Of a DNA stretch of 13,292 nt, positions 1 to 8,616 are shown one piece after another. Made by a program: the position numbers and the translations under genes. Each line of letters begins with the position of its first letter. Within the stretch, counting starts at the first letter, position 1. Origin of the DNA: Clostridiales bacterium (GTDB taxonomy: Bacteria > Bacillota_A > Clostridia > Lachnospirales > Lachnospiraceae). The notes under the pieces were generated by a model. That model ran no database searches. It was not told the origin of the DNA and was given only the letters and a program-made list of their open reading frames with translations. The DNA lies in the NCBI GenBank assembly GCA_030154385.1, contig JASKJZ010000026.1, positions 1 to 13,292 of the forward strand, written 5' to 3'.

Positions 1-1884
1 ATAACGCATAGTACCGAAGCCAGTGCATATAAAATTGCCAATACATTGAATGTTTCCCTAAAAGAGTTAGAGGCATATCGAAAGAGCATTGTCAATGGAG
101 GAATGACACTTGATCAGATTAAAGAGGTTGTGAAAAGCACCTATCAGACCAGTGATTTATATCCCAATGGATTGTTCTATGCCGATAAAGATGGCCAATA
201 TATTCAAGCAGATGGAAAACCTGCGCCCGAAGGTTTTGTACCAGCGCAGCAGATGTGGTTTCTTGAAGCACAGAAAAATATCAATGGATTTGCATTTGGA
301 CAGCCTTACAGGGATGGTGAGACGGGGGATTATGTATTGACCGCTACCGCAAACATTTCAAATGATAATCTGACCCGGATACTAGGAGCGGATGTTCCGC
401 TTGCCTCCGTGATTGACTATGTAAAAAATCTTTCCTTTTTTGATGGAAAAGGGGGATTTTTACTTGTATCTGCAAACCAATTAATTATTGCTGCAACGGA
501 GATGGATGAAAGCGGGAAGGTTTCAGAGGACGAACAAATCAAGAAAATATACGCAAAATTCTCGGATAGTCGCTTCTTACAAGAGGTAACGCAGACGACG
601 CAGGTACGCGTAGAAGGAAAGGACTATTATGTTGCAGTGCAGAAGATTGAAAGCTGTAACTGGAGCTTGGTAAGCTATGTATCCAAGCAGGATGCAGTAA
701 TGGACGAGTTACAGGATTCGTTTGTGCAGATTGTACTTCGAATTTTAATAATTCTGGTATTTGCGATTATTGTAGCCGAACGTTTTACGCATTTTAAGGC
801 AAAGCAGATTAAGACAATTACGACCTCCATTGAGCGTATCACTAAGGGTGATTTTACAAGTAACATAGACATTCAAAGCCGTGATGAGACGGGGGTGATG
901 GCAAACTCGCTCAAAGAGTTTTTAGTGGTCATGCAGGATATGCTTCGTCGCCTAAAGGATATGACCTATCAGCTGATGGAGCAATCGAGTACAAGCATTG
1001 AAATGAGCAGCGGATTAAATGATGCAAGTACTTCCCAGGTAGAGGCGATGGAGGAGATGATTCATACGCTTACACAGCTAAATACAAGCGTGGAAGAAAT
1101 CGCGGAAGGTTCGACATCACTTGCAAATAATGTCAGCAGTACAAATGAACGCTGCAGCAATGCCAATCAGGTATTGATGGAGGCAGTTATGATAACTGAG
1201 GACGGACAAAAGGAAATGAGTGAAATCAGCTTTTTAATCAATCATATTCAAGAGGTTTTGCAAGACCTGTCCTATACTGTGGAGCAGGTTGGAAAGAACA
1301 TGGGAAATATCACACATATGGTAGAGGTGATTGGTGATATTGCAGATCAGACCACACTTCTTTCTCTGAATGCATCCATAGAGGCAGCAAGGGCAGGAGA
1401 GGCAGGAAGAGGCTTTGCAGTAGTGGCAAAACAGATTGGAACACTTGCGGATACCAGTTCTCAAAGCGTGGTTGACATCCAAGAGATCTCGGATAGCATC
1501 GTAGTACAGGTAAAAGAGATGGTAAGCAAGATGAGAAGTTCGGTCGTTTCCTTTGAACAGTGCAGTCAGGTGATTCATAAGACGAGTGACACTTTTGATA
1601 CAATCAACCATAAAATTGCAAATACGAAGGAGGAGGTTTCCTCTATAATCACAAGTGTGGGCGAACTCGATACCATCAGCCAGTCACTTGCAGCTATTAC
1701 GGAGGAACAGTCTGCTTCCAGTGAAGAAATGCTTGCAACCAGTGAAAATATTTTGGGACATTCGGAGCTTGTAAAGGATAATGCAAAGAAAGTAGAGATG
1801 GAAGCGGAGAGATTGTCAGGCGTAATTAAGGAACTCAATGACTTGTTATCTTTCTTTCAATATCAGGAAACCCAAAATAATTAG
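1..1884 (+). CDS. Methyl-accepting chemotaxis protein, 5'-partial
   Basis: Membrane chemoreceptor that binds a ligand outside the cell and controls CheA through CheW. The frame is open to the left edge, so the TTG at 46 is not the start. Aligned with the complete paralogue next door, about 53 N-terminal residues (cytoplasmic tip and first membrane helix) are missing. In the 627 visible residues, the dCache-type sensor runs to about residue 238, followed by TM2 (about 241-261), HAMP (about 260-313), methylation helix 1, the signalling hairpin (about 443-485, with [20 protein letters not shown]) and methylation helix 2, which has a good site in [11 protein letters not shown]. The protein ends soon after, in [10 protein letters not shown], with no CheR-tethering pentapeptide. 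The hairpin tip reads DQTTLL where most receptors have QTN. No terminator follows, so co-transcription with the next receptor is possible. The ligand is unknown. The family call is firm. Confidence 0.95.
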   Translation: MTHSTEASAYKIANTLNVSLKELEAYRKSIVNGGMTLDQIKEVVKSTYQTSDLYPNGLFYADKDGQYIQADGKPAPEGFVPAQQMWFLEAQKNINGFAFGQPYRDGETGDYVLTATANISNDNLTRILGADVPLASVIDYVKNLSFFDGKGGFLLVSANQLIIAATEMDESGKVSEDEQIKKIYAKFSDSRFLQEVTQTTQVRVEGKDYYVAVQKIESCNWSLVSYVSKQDAVMDELQDSFVQIVLRILIILVFAIIVAERFTHFKAKQIKTITTSIERITKGDFTSNIDIQSRDETGVMANSLKEFLVVMQDMLRRLKDMTYQLMEQSSTSIEMSSGLNDASTSQVEAMEEMIHTLTQLNTSVEEIAEGSTSLANNVSSTNERCSNANQVLMEAVMITEDGQKEMSEISFLINHIQEVLQDLSYTVEQVGKNMGNITHMVEVIGDIADQTTLLSLNASIEAARAGEAGRGFAVVAKQIGTLADTSSQSVVDIQEISDSIVVQVKEMVSKMRSSVVSFEQCSQVIHKTSDTFDTINHKIANTKEEVSSIITSVGELDTISQSLAAITEEQSASSEEMLATSENILGHSELVKDNAKKVEMEAERLSGVIKELNDLLSFFQYQETQNN

Positions 1885-1927
1885 TTATAAATACAATAAA
1901 TTTATAGGAATTGAGAAGGAAATTGTA

Positions 1928-1953
1928 TATAATTACCAATGTTCTCATGGTAA
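1928..1953 (+). promoter_or_regulatory. -10-like TATAAT followed by a bulged hairpin, upstream of the second receptor
   Basis: A perfect TATAAT lies at 1928-1933. It is followed at once by an inverted repeat, TTACCAATG (1933-1941) against CATGGTAA (1946-1953), with one bulged A and a TTCT loop. A TTGAGA at 1911-1916 looks like a -35 box but is only 11 bp away, too close for a normal sigma-A promoter. No T-run follows the hairpin, so it is not an intrinsic terminator. It may be a weak promoter with an operator or a 5'-UTR stem for the second receptor gene. The rest of this 114-bp gap shows nothing else recognisable. Confidence 0.3.
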
Positions 1954-1998
1954 GATTACTCTGTAACCGTATGGGGGTTTAGGAAACGGAGGAGAAAC

Positions 1999-4035
1999 AT
2001 GAGAAAAGAGGGTCAGGAGTTCCGAAAATCAAAGATTGGCTTAAAGGGTCGAATTCTTGCACTGGTCATTCCGATGATTATAGGTGCGATAGCGGCAACG
2101 ATGTTCGTTACTTTTGCAAACAATCAAACAATTATTGTGAATCGGACATTGGAAATTGTGGAACACAGTGCTAAGGAAAATGCGAATGAAATTGATACGG
2201 TACTTGGAGGAGCTCTAAGGGAGCTATATATATATAAGCTTAGTATGGCAGATGGAAGAATGACGAAGCTGCAGTTGTCTCGTATGCTAAAAAGCACCTA
2301 TCAAAAGAGCGAGCTGTATCCCAATGGCCTTCATTATGCGGACAATACTGGAGCCTGGATTGATGGAAGCAGTACACAGGCGAAGGAAGGTTATATTCCG
2401 CAGGAACAGAAATGGTTTGAAGAAGGGATTACACATAAAGAGCAATTTGAAATTGGAGATCCCTATCAAGATCCAGATACAAACGAATATATTGTGACGG
2501 CATCCACCAATATTTCCGATAACACTACGACAAAGGTATTAGCGGCGGATATTCCCTTGACATCATTGATTAATTATGTCAAAAATATCTCTTTCTTTCA
2601 GGGAAAGGGAGGAACTCTATTAATCAATTTACACGATGGAAGTATTATTGCGGCAAGCACAATGGATGAGAATGGTGTACTTTCTGTAAAGAAAGAGGTT
2701 CAAGGCGTATATGACACAATATGCGAAAAGAATTTTATAACAGCGCTGGACGGCTCCACTTCTGTGGAAAGTCAGGGAAACCTGTACTATGTGGCGGGAA
2801 CCAAGCTGGATGGATGCGACTGGAAAATGGTAAGCTATGTCTCTAGAAAAGATGCGGTGACCGATGAGCTTTTAAAATCAATACTGGTTGTTGCACTGGT
2901 TGCTTTGCTAATTTTAGCGATTGCAGCGATTATTATTGATCGCTTTGTCAATCATAAGACCAAGCAGATCAAGCGAGTAACAAAATCCATTGAAAAAATA
3001 ACCGTAGGGGATTTTACACAAAAGCTCCGAATAACGAGTGCAGACGAGACGGGAGTCATGACGCATTCCTTGCAGCAATTTATTGACCAAATGATCTTGA
3101 TATTGGAAAAGCTAAAAGGTATGGCTAGTACGCTTACCAGTCAATCCGATCTAAGCAGAAGAATGAGCGGAGATTTGGCAAATGCCAGTATCTCGTCACA
3201 TACTGCTATGGAAGAAATGATTCATTCTCTGGAGGAGCTTCGTAAAAGTGTATGGGAAGTCGCAGATGGTTCTACCTCACTTGCTGGGAATGTGAGCAAT
3301 ACGAATCTGCGTTGTAAGCATGCCAGTGAGGTGCTGATGGAAACCGTCAGCCTTTCGAATGAAGGCGGATGCGAGATGGAAGAGGTTCGCTTATCCATGC
3401 AGGAGATTCGTCAGGTAATTGACGAGCTTGGAAAGACCGTGGAGGCTGTTGGCGGTAACATGAAGGATATCAAGGATATGGTCAATGTAATCGGCGATAT
3501 TGCGGAACAGACCAATCTATTATCCCTAAATGCCTCCATCGAAGCCGCACGAGCTGGAGAGGCTGGAAAAGGCTTTGCAGTGGTAGCGCAAGAAATTGGG
3601 AATCTTGCCGTGAATAGTTCTAAGAGTGTGGTCAATATCAAAGCGGTCACGGATGGGATTACAAAGCTTGTCAATGAGATGATCAATCGTATGATGGTCA
3701 GTATGCAGGCAATCAAAACCTGCGACGAGGTGGTCGAAAAAACCAGCACGACCTTCCAGCATATTAATCATAAAATCCTAGACACCAAGGAAGAGGTAGC
3801 CGCTATCATAACGAGTGTTGGCGAGCTTGATACCATCAGTCAGTCGCTTGCAGCGATAACGCAAGAGCAGTCTGCCTCTAGCGAGGAAATGCTTGCTACC
3901 AGTGAAAATATCGTAGAACATTCCGAACAGGTCATGGAGCATGCAAAGGTAGGAGAGACTTCTGCGCAAGAATTATTAGAAATCGTGCAAGGGCTTGATG
4001 AACTACTCCAATTTTTCCAATACAATATGGAATAA
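1999..4035 (+). CDS. Methyl-accepting chemotaxis protein, complete (dCache-HAMP-MCP)
   Basis: Complete 678-residue chemoreceptor. The ATG is preceded by GGAGGAG at 1988-1994. Layout: basic N-terminus, TM1 (about 18-42), extracytoplasmic dCache sensor (about 43-292), TM2 (about 293-315), HAMP (about 315-370), then a long coiled-coil domain with the signalling hairpin at about 497-535 ([19 protein letters not shown]) and a methylation site in [13 protein letters not shown] (619-630). It ends in FFQYNME without a CheR/CheB pentapeptide. It is a paralogue of the preceding gene along its whole length, so the pair arose by tandem duplication. In the sensor, Y132, W139, Y156, D158 and D184 fit the positions of the universal amino-acid-binding dCache motif, but the carboxylate-binding Arg is Gln137. 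The ligand is therefore uncertain. A strong terminator begins 11 bp after the stop. Confidence 0.97.
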   Translation: MRKEGQEFRKSKIGLKGRILALVIPMIIGAIAATMFVTFANNQTIIVNRTLEIVEHSAKENANEIDTVLGGALRELYIYKLSMADGRMTKLQLSRMLKSTYQKSELYPNGLHYADNTGAWIDGSSTQAKEGYIPQEQKWFEEGITHKEQFEIGDPYQDPDTNEYIVTASTNISDNTTTKVLAADIPLTSLINYVKNISFFQGKGGTLLINLHDGSIIAASTMDENGVLSVKKEVQGVYDTICEKNFITALDGSTSVESQGNLYYVAGTKLDGCDWKMVSYVSRKDAVTDELLKSILVVALVALLILAIAAIIIDRFVNHKTKQIKRVTKSIEKITVGDFTQKLRITSADETGVMTHSLQQFIDQMILILEKLKGMASTLTSQSDLSRRMSGDLANASISSHTAMEEMIHSLEELRKSVWEVADGSTSLAGNVSNTNLRCKHASEVLMETVSLSNEGGCEMEEVRLSMQEIRQVIDELGKTVEAVGGNMKDIKDMVNVIGDIAEQTNLLSLNASIEAARAGEAGKGFAVVAQEIGNLAVNSSKSVVNIKAVTDGITKLVNEMINRMMVSMQAIKTCDEVVEKTSTTFQHINHKILDTKEEVAAIITSVGELDTISQSLAAITQEQSASSEEMLATSENIVEHSEQVMEHAKVGETSAQELLEIVQGLDELLQFFQYNME

Positions 4036-4045
4036 CCAGAATTGA

Positions 4046-4081
4046 TGGCACCAATCAAAGGATTGGTGCCACTTTTATTTT
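4046..4081 (+). terminator. Rho-independent terminator after the chemoreceptor pair
   Basis: Perfect 11-bp stem TGGCACCAATC (4046-4056) and GATTGGTGCCA (4061-4071) with an AAAG loop, followed by CTTTTATTTT. It separates the chemotaxis genes from the asparaginase operon. Confidence 0.95.
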
Positions 4082-4108
4082 ACGAAACCAGTTGTTTTGT
4101 AGTATACT
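4079..4108 (+). promoter_or_regulatory. Candidate sigma-A promoter of the asparaginase operon
   Basis: TTTACG (4079-4084, 4 of 6 matches to TTGACA) is separated by 18 bp from TATACT (4103-4108, 5 of 6 matches to TATAAT). It sits directly behind the upstream terminator and overlaps its T-run. It is the only reasonable promoter-like pair in the 197-bp gap before the asparaginase gene, and would give a leader of about 115 nt. The -35 match is moderate, so the assignment is tentative. Confidence 0.4.
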
Positions 4109-4147
4109 ATAGATAAGTGGAGCGATGGGCGATACATCAGCAATTAC

Positions 4148-4204
4148 ATCCTTGATAAATTTGCGTACATTTGGTATTCTTTCGTTGAAGGATGAACGAA
4201 GGAT
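4148..4204 (+). promoter_or_regulatory. Structured leader of the asparaginase operon, with alternative pairings
   Basis: TTCTTTCGTT (4177-4186) can pair with AACGAAGGAT (4195-4204), eight pairs including one G-U, around an 8-nt loop. The sequence AAGGAT occurs twice (4188-4193 in the loop and 4199-4204 in the right arm). Either copy could pair instead with ATCCTT at 4148-4153. The stem lies just before an A-rich stretch and the Shine-Dalgarno AAAGGG (4218-4223). No known riboswitch is recognised, and a regulatory role is inferred only from the possible mutually exclusive pairings. Confidence 0.25.
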
Positions 4205-4232
4205 AAAAAATTAAGATAAAGGGTCAAAACAT

Positions 4233-5255
4233 ATGAAGAAAAAGTTATTGATTATTACAACAGGAGGCACGCTTGCAAGCGCAAATGGCAGCGAAGGGCT
4301 GGTACCTGCCCTTACGAGCAAAGATATTTTTTCGGGGATGGAAGGTGTTACCAAATATTATGAAATCGATTATTTGGAGCTTTTTTCGTTGGATAGTTCA
4401 AACATTCAACCAGAAGAATGGAAGCTACTAGCGCAGACCATTTATGAAAAACACCTGCAATATGAAGGCATTGTAGTCATTCATGGAACCGATACAATGG
4501 CTTACACGGCTTCTGCACTCTCGTTTATGCTACAAAACATCCCGATTCCCGTCGTACTTACGGGAAGTCAGCTCTCGATTTTAAATCCGATTGCTGATGC
4601 AGTGGAAAACTGTCGTTGTGCAATCAATATGGCTGGAAGTGGAGTGGCTGGAGTATATGTCGCATTTAATCGAAAGATCATAAGAGGAACGAGAGCTTCT
4701 AAGGTACGCACCATTAGCTTTGATGCATTTGAGAGCATTAATAGTCCCTATGTTGGGGTCATCAATTCCAATGGGTTAGATCTTGCTGGCCATTTGATTG
4801 AGAAACCACAGGGAGCTTTTTCCTTGAACAATCAGTTGTCGGATCGTATTTTCTTATTAAAATTAATACCTGGCACAAACCCGGATTTGTTTGAGATGCT
4901 CTTCCAAATGGGGTATCGGGGTATTGTGATGGAATCCTTTGGGATTGGCGGTATGCATTTTGAGCGAAGAGATTTGACAAAGGCCATTGGGGAGGTAATA
5001 AAAAAAGGAATGACGGTTGTGGTCGGGAGCCAATGCTTATATGAAGGCAGCAATCTTTCGATTTATCAAACGGGGCAGCGGATTCAAAAGGAGGGAGCGA
5101 TTCCGTGTCATGATATGACGACAGAAGCAGCCGTCACCAAGCTGATGTGGGTGTTAGGACAGACTTCGGACAAAGAAGCGATAGAAGCATACTTTCATCA
5201 AAATCTTGCCGGCGAAGTGAATCTTCCAAAAAAGAGCGAACAAAATTTTATATAG
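4233..5255 (+). CDS. ansA: Type I (cytoplasmic) L-asparaginase
   Basis: Hydrolyses L-asparagine to L-aspartate and ammonia in the cytoplasm. The 340-residue length is close to E. coli AnsA. The N-terminal motif ITTGGTLAS supplies the nucleophile Thr13. DSSN (54-57) is the substrate-binding loop. HGTDTMAYTAS carries the second catalytic Thr86-Asp87 pair, and RGTRASKV supplies Lys157, followed by the DAFES stretch usual in this family. There is no signal peptide, which fits the low-affinity housekeeping type I enzyme and not the secreted type II enzyme. The ATG at 4233 follows AAAGGG at 4218-4223. It is the first gene of the proposed six-gene operon, with the phosphatase gene starting 13 bp after its stop. 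Glutamine may be a side substrate. Confidence 0.93.
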   Translation: MKKKLLIITTGGTLASANGSEGLVPALTSKDIFSGMEGVTKYYEIDYLELFSLDSSNIQPEEWKLLAQTIYEKHLQYEGIVVIHGTDTMAYTASALSFMLQNIPIPVVLTGSQLSILNPIADAVENCRCAINMAGSGVAGVYVAFNRKIIRGTRASKVRTISFDAFESINSPYVGVINSNGLDLAGHLIEKPQGAFSLNNQLSDRIFLLKLIPGTNPDLFEMLFQMGYRGIVMESFGIGGMHFERRDLTKAIGEVIKKGMTVVVGSQCLYEGSNLSIYQTGQRIQKEGAIPCHDMTTEAAVTKLMWVLGQTSDKEAIEAYFHQNLAGEVNLPKKSEQNFI

Positions 5256-5268
5256 ATAGGAGAACAAC

Positions 5269-6087
5269 ATGATTAAGCTGGTATGTACGGATATCGATGG
5301 AACCTTGGTTCCCGATGGAACCGATCAGATCAATCCAGAGCTTTTTTCGGTCGTAAAAAAACTCAAAGAAAAGGGCATTATATTTGTAGCAGCAAGTGGA
5401 AGACAATATCATAGTATGAAAAAATTATTTGCACCCGTAGCAGACGATATGATTTTTATCGCGGAGGGCGGCAATCTGGTCATGTGCCGGGAGGAAGAGA
5501 TGGCCGTCAGCCAGATGGATAAGACCGTTGTGGCAGAGTTAATTGCAGACATTGAAGCAATTGAAGGCTGTGACGCCATGGTCTGCGGTCCGATGGAAAG
5601 CTATATGAGAGATCAGGCAGAGGAACTGATTCACCTTATGACCTATGGGTATCACTATAGGGTTAAGGTAGTGGAGGATTTTACCACTGTTTTGGAGAAA
5701 CAAATTATTAAGGTAAGCCTCTTTAGCAAGGAAGAGAAAGCAGATGAGCTGGCGAGAGCGTTTCTTTTTCCAAAATGGGAAAAGGGTCGAGGAATTGAGC
5801 TGGTGTGTGCGGGCAGTCAGTGGATGGACTGTATAAACTTGGGAAGCAATAAAGGTACCGCAATTAACCGAATTCAAGAAATTATGAAGATTTCGCCAGA
5901 AGAGACGATGGTGTTTGGAGATAACAGCAATGACATTCCGATGTTAAGGCAGGCGAAGTATAGCTTTGCAGTAGCAAATGCCAAGCAGGAGGTGCAGGAT
6001 GCTGTGAATTATCAGGCAGATACCTATCACAGGGATGGGGTACTAAAAGAACTTAAGAAGCTATTAGAACGTATGGATATGGAATAG
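5269..6087 (+). CDS. Cof-type HAD-IIB family phosphatase
   Basis: Cytoplasmic Mg-dependent phosphatase of the haloacid dehalogenase superfamily, Cof/YidA-like branch, 272 residues as is usual. All four motifs are visible: TDIDGT with the nucleophile Asp8 and acid/base Asp10; Ser43 in AASGRQ; Lys195 in GSNKGTAI; and GDNSNDIPM with Asp218 and Asp222 for metal binding. Between motifs II and III (about residues 80-190) lies the alpha/beta C2-type cap that sets substrate choice. Members generally act on sugar phosphates, flavin mononucleotide or similar small phosphates; the substrate here cannot be told. AGGAG at 5258-5262 supports the ATG at 5269. The stop codon overlaps the Shine-Dalgarno of the next gene, which suggests co-translation. 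Confidence 0.93.
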   Translation: MIKLVCTDIDGTLVPDGTDQINPELFSVVKKLKEKGIIFVAASGRQYHSMKKLFAPVADDMIFIAEGGNLVMCREEEMAVSQMDKTVVAELIADIEAIEGCDAMVCGPMESYMRDQAEELIHLMTYGYHYRVKVVEDFTTVLEKQIIKVSLFSKEEKADELARAFLFPKWEKGRGIELVCAGSQWMDCINLGSNKGTAINRIQEIMKISPEETMVFGDNSNDIPMLRQAKYSFAVANAKQEVQDAVNYQADTYHRDGVLKELKKLLERMDME

Positions 6088-6098
6088 GAGAGTTGAGA

Positions 6099-7496
6099 AT
6101 GAAAAAATGTGATGTTGTAATTATTGGAGCAGGGCCTGCGGGGATTTTTACTGCACTTGAAATGATTAAAAAGGGAAGCAATAAAAGGATTATCCTGGTA
6201 GAACAGGGAAAGTCGATGGAAAAGCGTCGCTGTCCAAAGGAAAAAACCAATAAATGTGTGAATTGTAAACCGTATTGCGATATCACAACTGGATTTTCAG
6301 GAGCGGGCGCCTTTTCGGATGGTAAGCTGTCTCTAAGCTATGAGGTAGGGGGAGAGCTTCCTAATCTGGTGGGAGCAAACCGTGTACAAGAGCTTATAGG
6401 CTATGCTGATCAGATTTACCTTGACTTTGGCGCAGACACAAAGGTAGAAGGTGTTGGTCAGGAAGACAAGGTAAAAGAGATTCGAAAGAAAGCCATTAAG
6501 GCTGGTCTTAAGTTAGTAGATTGTCCAATTCGTCATCTTGGAACAGAAAAAGCGCAGGAAATCTATGGAAAAATTCAAGAGTATTTAATCGAAGCGGGTG
6601 TTGAAATTTTATTTGGCTACACTTGCCTCGAAGCGGATGTAAAGGATGGTGTCTGTCTGGGCGTTGAAATAGAGGACGTGAAGACGCATGAGACAATCTA
6701 TATTGAAGCAAAACAGACCGTCATCGCAACTGGGCGAAAGGGTGCGGACTGGTTAGAAAAGCTTTGTACCAAAAAGGGGATTGACCATGTGCCAGGCACC
6801 GTGGATGTCGGTGTTCGTGTAGAGGTTCGAAATGAAATCATGGAGACGGTAAACAGTGTTCTGTATGAATCAAAGCTAATTGGTTACCCAGCTCCGTTTA
6901 AAAATAAGGTACGTACTTTTTGTCAAAATCCAGGTGGCTTCGTAAGTCAGGAAAATTATGACAATGATCTTGCGATTGTAAATGGACATTCCTATAAAGA
7001 AAAGAAGTCCAACAATACAAATCTTGCAATTTTGTGTTCGCATAACTTCCGTATTCCATTTGATCAGCCGATGGAGTATGCAAAACGCATCGGTGAGCTG
7101 ACCAACATGTTAGCCAACGGGCAGATTTTGGTACAGCGCTTTGGCGATATTTTAGAGGGAAAACGTACCTGGAAGGAAGAGCTTGACCGAAGCAATGTAA
7201 GACCGACCCTGCCGGATGCCATAGCAGGTGATATCACAAGTGCTTTATCTTATCGTACGATGATGAATATCATTAACTTTATCAAGGCAGTTGATGAGGT
7301 AGTACCAGGCTTTGCAGCAACGGAGACGCTATTGTATGCGCCAGAAATCAAGTTCTATAGCAATCGTGTCAAGATGGATGAGGCACTTACGACCAATATT
7401 GAAAACTTTTATTGCTTAGGAGATTCCAGTGGATGGACCAGAGGACTTATGATGGCATCGGTAATGGGTGTAATCATGGGAAGGCGACTTGCGTAA
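6099..7496 (+). CDS. COG2509-type FAD-dependent oxidoreductase
   Basis: Flavoprotein with an N-terminal Rossmann fold: VVIIGAGPAGIFTAL (6-20) binds FAD, and Glu35 at the end of the second strand fits ribose binding. A C-terminal YCLGDSSGWTRGLMMA (438-453) closes the FAD site. Four cysteines (45, 53, 56, 60; spacing CX7CX2CX3C) precede GFSGAGAFSDGKL, the hallmark of this uncharacterised dehydrogenase family. No membrane segment is visible. The reaction and electron partner are unknown. I chose the ATG at 6099 because AGGAGAG at 6086-6092 is well spaced for it; the in-frame TTG at 6093 touches that site and would add only two residues. The gene lies 11 bp after the phosphatase stop and 18 bp before the hydrolase gene. 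Its link to asparagine metabolism or envelope stress is not evident. Confidence 0.88.
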   Translation: MKKCDVVIIGAGPAGIFTALEMIKKGSNKRIILVEQGKSMEKRRCPKEKTNKCVNCKPYCDITTGFSGAGAFSDGKLSLSYEVGGELPNLVGANRVQELIGYADQIYLDFGADTKVEGVGQEDKVKEIRKKAIKAGLKLVDCPIRHLGTEKAQEIYGKIQEYLIEAGVEILFGYTCLEADVKDGVCLGVEIEDVKTHETIYIEAKQTVIATGRKGADWLEKLCTKKGIDHVPGTVDVGVRVEVRNEIMETVNSVLYESKLIGYPAPFKNKVRTFCQNPGGFVSQENYDNDLAIVNGHSYKEKKSNNTNLAILCSHNFRIPFDQPMEYAKRIGELTNMLANGQILVQRFGDILEGKRTWKEELDRSNVRPTLPDAIAGDITSALSYRTMMNIINFIKAVDEVVPGFAATETLLYAPEIKFYSNRVKMDEALTTNIENFYCLGDSSGWTRGLMMASVMGVIMGRRLA

Positions 7497-7514
7497 TCAG
7501 TTGGGAGGATTTGT

Positions 7515-8603
7515 ATGGCAAACTGCGTGGATTATATCCGAAAACAGGGAAAATATGGGTTTGATGAATTGCCCTTTCATGAAGTGGATAGCTTATTATT
7601 ATGTATGCTTTCGTACTTAAAGCTAGAGGGAATGGTGCCAGATGCTTCGAAGCGAAAAAAAAGCGTTGGGCTCATGGAGATCTTTACCCATCCGCTTCGG
7701 GAAAAGCTGTTTGCCGATGAGCGGTTTGAAATTCCAAATCGCAGTATGTTTACGGCGCTTGCCTTTAGCAAGCGCTTTCAGAACACTAAGATTAACTACT
7801 TGGAGAGCTGTATAGACTTCAATCGTCAGCTGCAATTTGCCGCGATGACCTTCTTTTTAGAAAATGGACCGACTTATGTTTGTTTTCGCGGTACGGATGA
7901 GACGATTATTGGATGGAAGGAAGATTTTAATATGGCCTTTGAACGTCCCATTCCCTCTCAAATTCTGGCGGTGGAATACTTAAATCGCGTGGCCAAAAAG
8001 TGGAAGGGCGACTTTTTGGTAGGAGGGCATTCTAAGGGTGGAAACTTAGCCGTATATGCAGCAATGGAGTGTGAGGAAATCCATCGGCAGCGTATTCGTG
8101 CGATTTATTCCAACGATGGTCCAGGTTTTATGAAGGAGGTTATAGCCAGCAGTGAATTTGCGCGTGTGAAAGACCGCATTATAAAACTGGTACCGCAGTC
8201 GTCCCTAATTGGTATGCTCCTTCAAAACCAGGAGGAGTATAAGGTAGTGGCAAGCACTGGAAAGGGCGGCGTCGGACAGCACGACCCGTATACCTGGGAA
8301 ATTGAGGGGACGGACTTTGTCTATAAGGATGAAATTCATTTGGGTACCAGGCTTTTTAATGAACGCCTGAATCAATGGGTCGAGGAGTTAGATGAGAAAG
8401 ACCGCAGTATTTTTGTGGAGACGCTCTATCAGATTGTCTGTTCCACGCAAGCAGAGACCTTGATGGATTTATCCGAGGAGTGGAAGGATAATGCACTCAA
8501 GATGGTGGCCGCCTTTAAAGAAATTGATGTAGACACCAGGCGGGCGCTTAATAAAATTATAAGAGCTTTGTTTCATATTCGAACCAAGAAGAGTAAAAAG
8601 TAG
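7515..8603 (+). CDS. DUF2974 / Mbeg1-like alpha/beta hydrolase
   Basis: A 362-residue protein recognised as the DUF2974 (Mbeg1-like) family, which has a lipase-like alpha/beta-hydrolase fold. The nucleophile elbow is VGGHSKGGN with Ser173. Asp201 in YSNDGPGF and His255 in GQHDPYTWEI are the likely remaining triad members. YVCFRGTDETIIGWKEDF (121-138) resembles the lipase-3 oxyanion region. There is no signal peptide or membrane helix, so it appears cytoplasmic. The natural substrate is unknown; an ester or lipid is the plausible guess from the fold. GGGAGG at 7503-7508 supports the ATG at 7515. It lies immediately upstream of the two-component genes (13-bp gap) and ends in a basic tail (RTKKSKK). 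Confidence 0.85.
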   Translation: MANCVDYIRKQGKYGFDELPFHEVDSLLLCMLSYLKLEGMVPDASKRKKSVGLMEIFTHPLREKLFADERFEIPNRSMFTALAFSKRFQNTKINYLESCIDFNRQLQFAAMTFFLENGPTYVCFRGTDETIIGWKEDFNMAFERPIPSQILAVEYLNRVAKKWKGDFLVGGHSKGGNLAVYAAMECEEIHRQRIRAIYSNDGPGFMKEVIASSEFARVKDRIIKLVPQSSLIGMLLQNQEEYKVVASTGKGGVGQHDPYTWEIEGTDFVYKDEIHLGTRLFNERLNQWVEELDEKDRSIFVETLYQIVCSTQAETLMDLSEEWKDNALKMVAAFKEIDVDTRRALNKIIRALFHIRTKKSKK

Positions 8604-8616
8604 GGGGGAATGGGGA

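Noticed and set aside
1234..1611. Antisense ORFs inside the chemoreceptor genes (also 3411-3749, 11459-11899 and others)
   Set aside because: They have no ribosome sites or recognisable domains and are opposite strongly conserved coding sequence; they are by-products of codon use.
46..1884. TTG at 46 as start of a complete 612-residue chemoreceptor
   Set aside because: The frame is open to base 1 and the upstream residues align with the paralogue; the TTG lacks a ribosome site and would leave out TM1. The gene is treated as 5'-partial.
1911..1933. TTGAGA/TATAAT as a sigma-A promoter for the second chemoreceptor
   Set aside because: The spacer is 11 bp instead of about 17; only the -10-like element is kept, with low confidence.
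1885..1998. Sigma-28 (flagellar) promoter or c-di-GMP riboswitch before the second chemoreceptor
   Set aside because: No TAAA-N15-GCCGATAA-like pair and none of the conserved c-di-GMP riboswitch core sequences are present.
6093..6098. In-frame TTG at 6093 as start of the FAD-dependent protein
   Set aside because: It abuts the Shine-Dalgarno AGGAGAG (6086-6092); the ATG at 6099 is correctly spaced.
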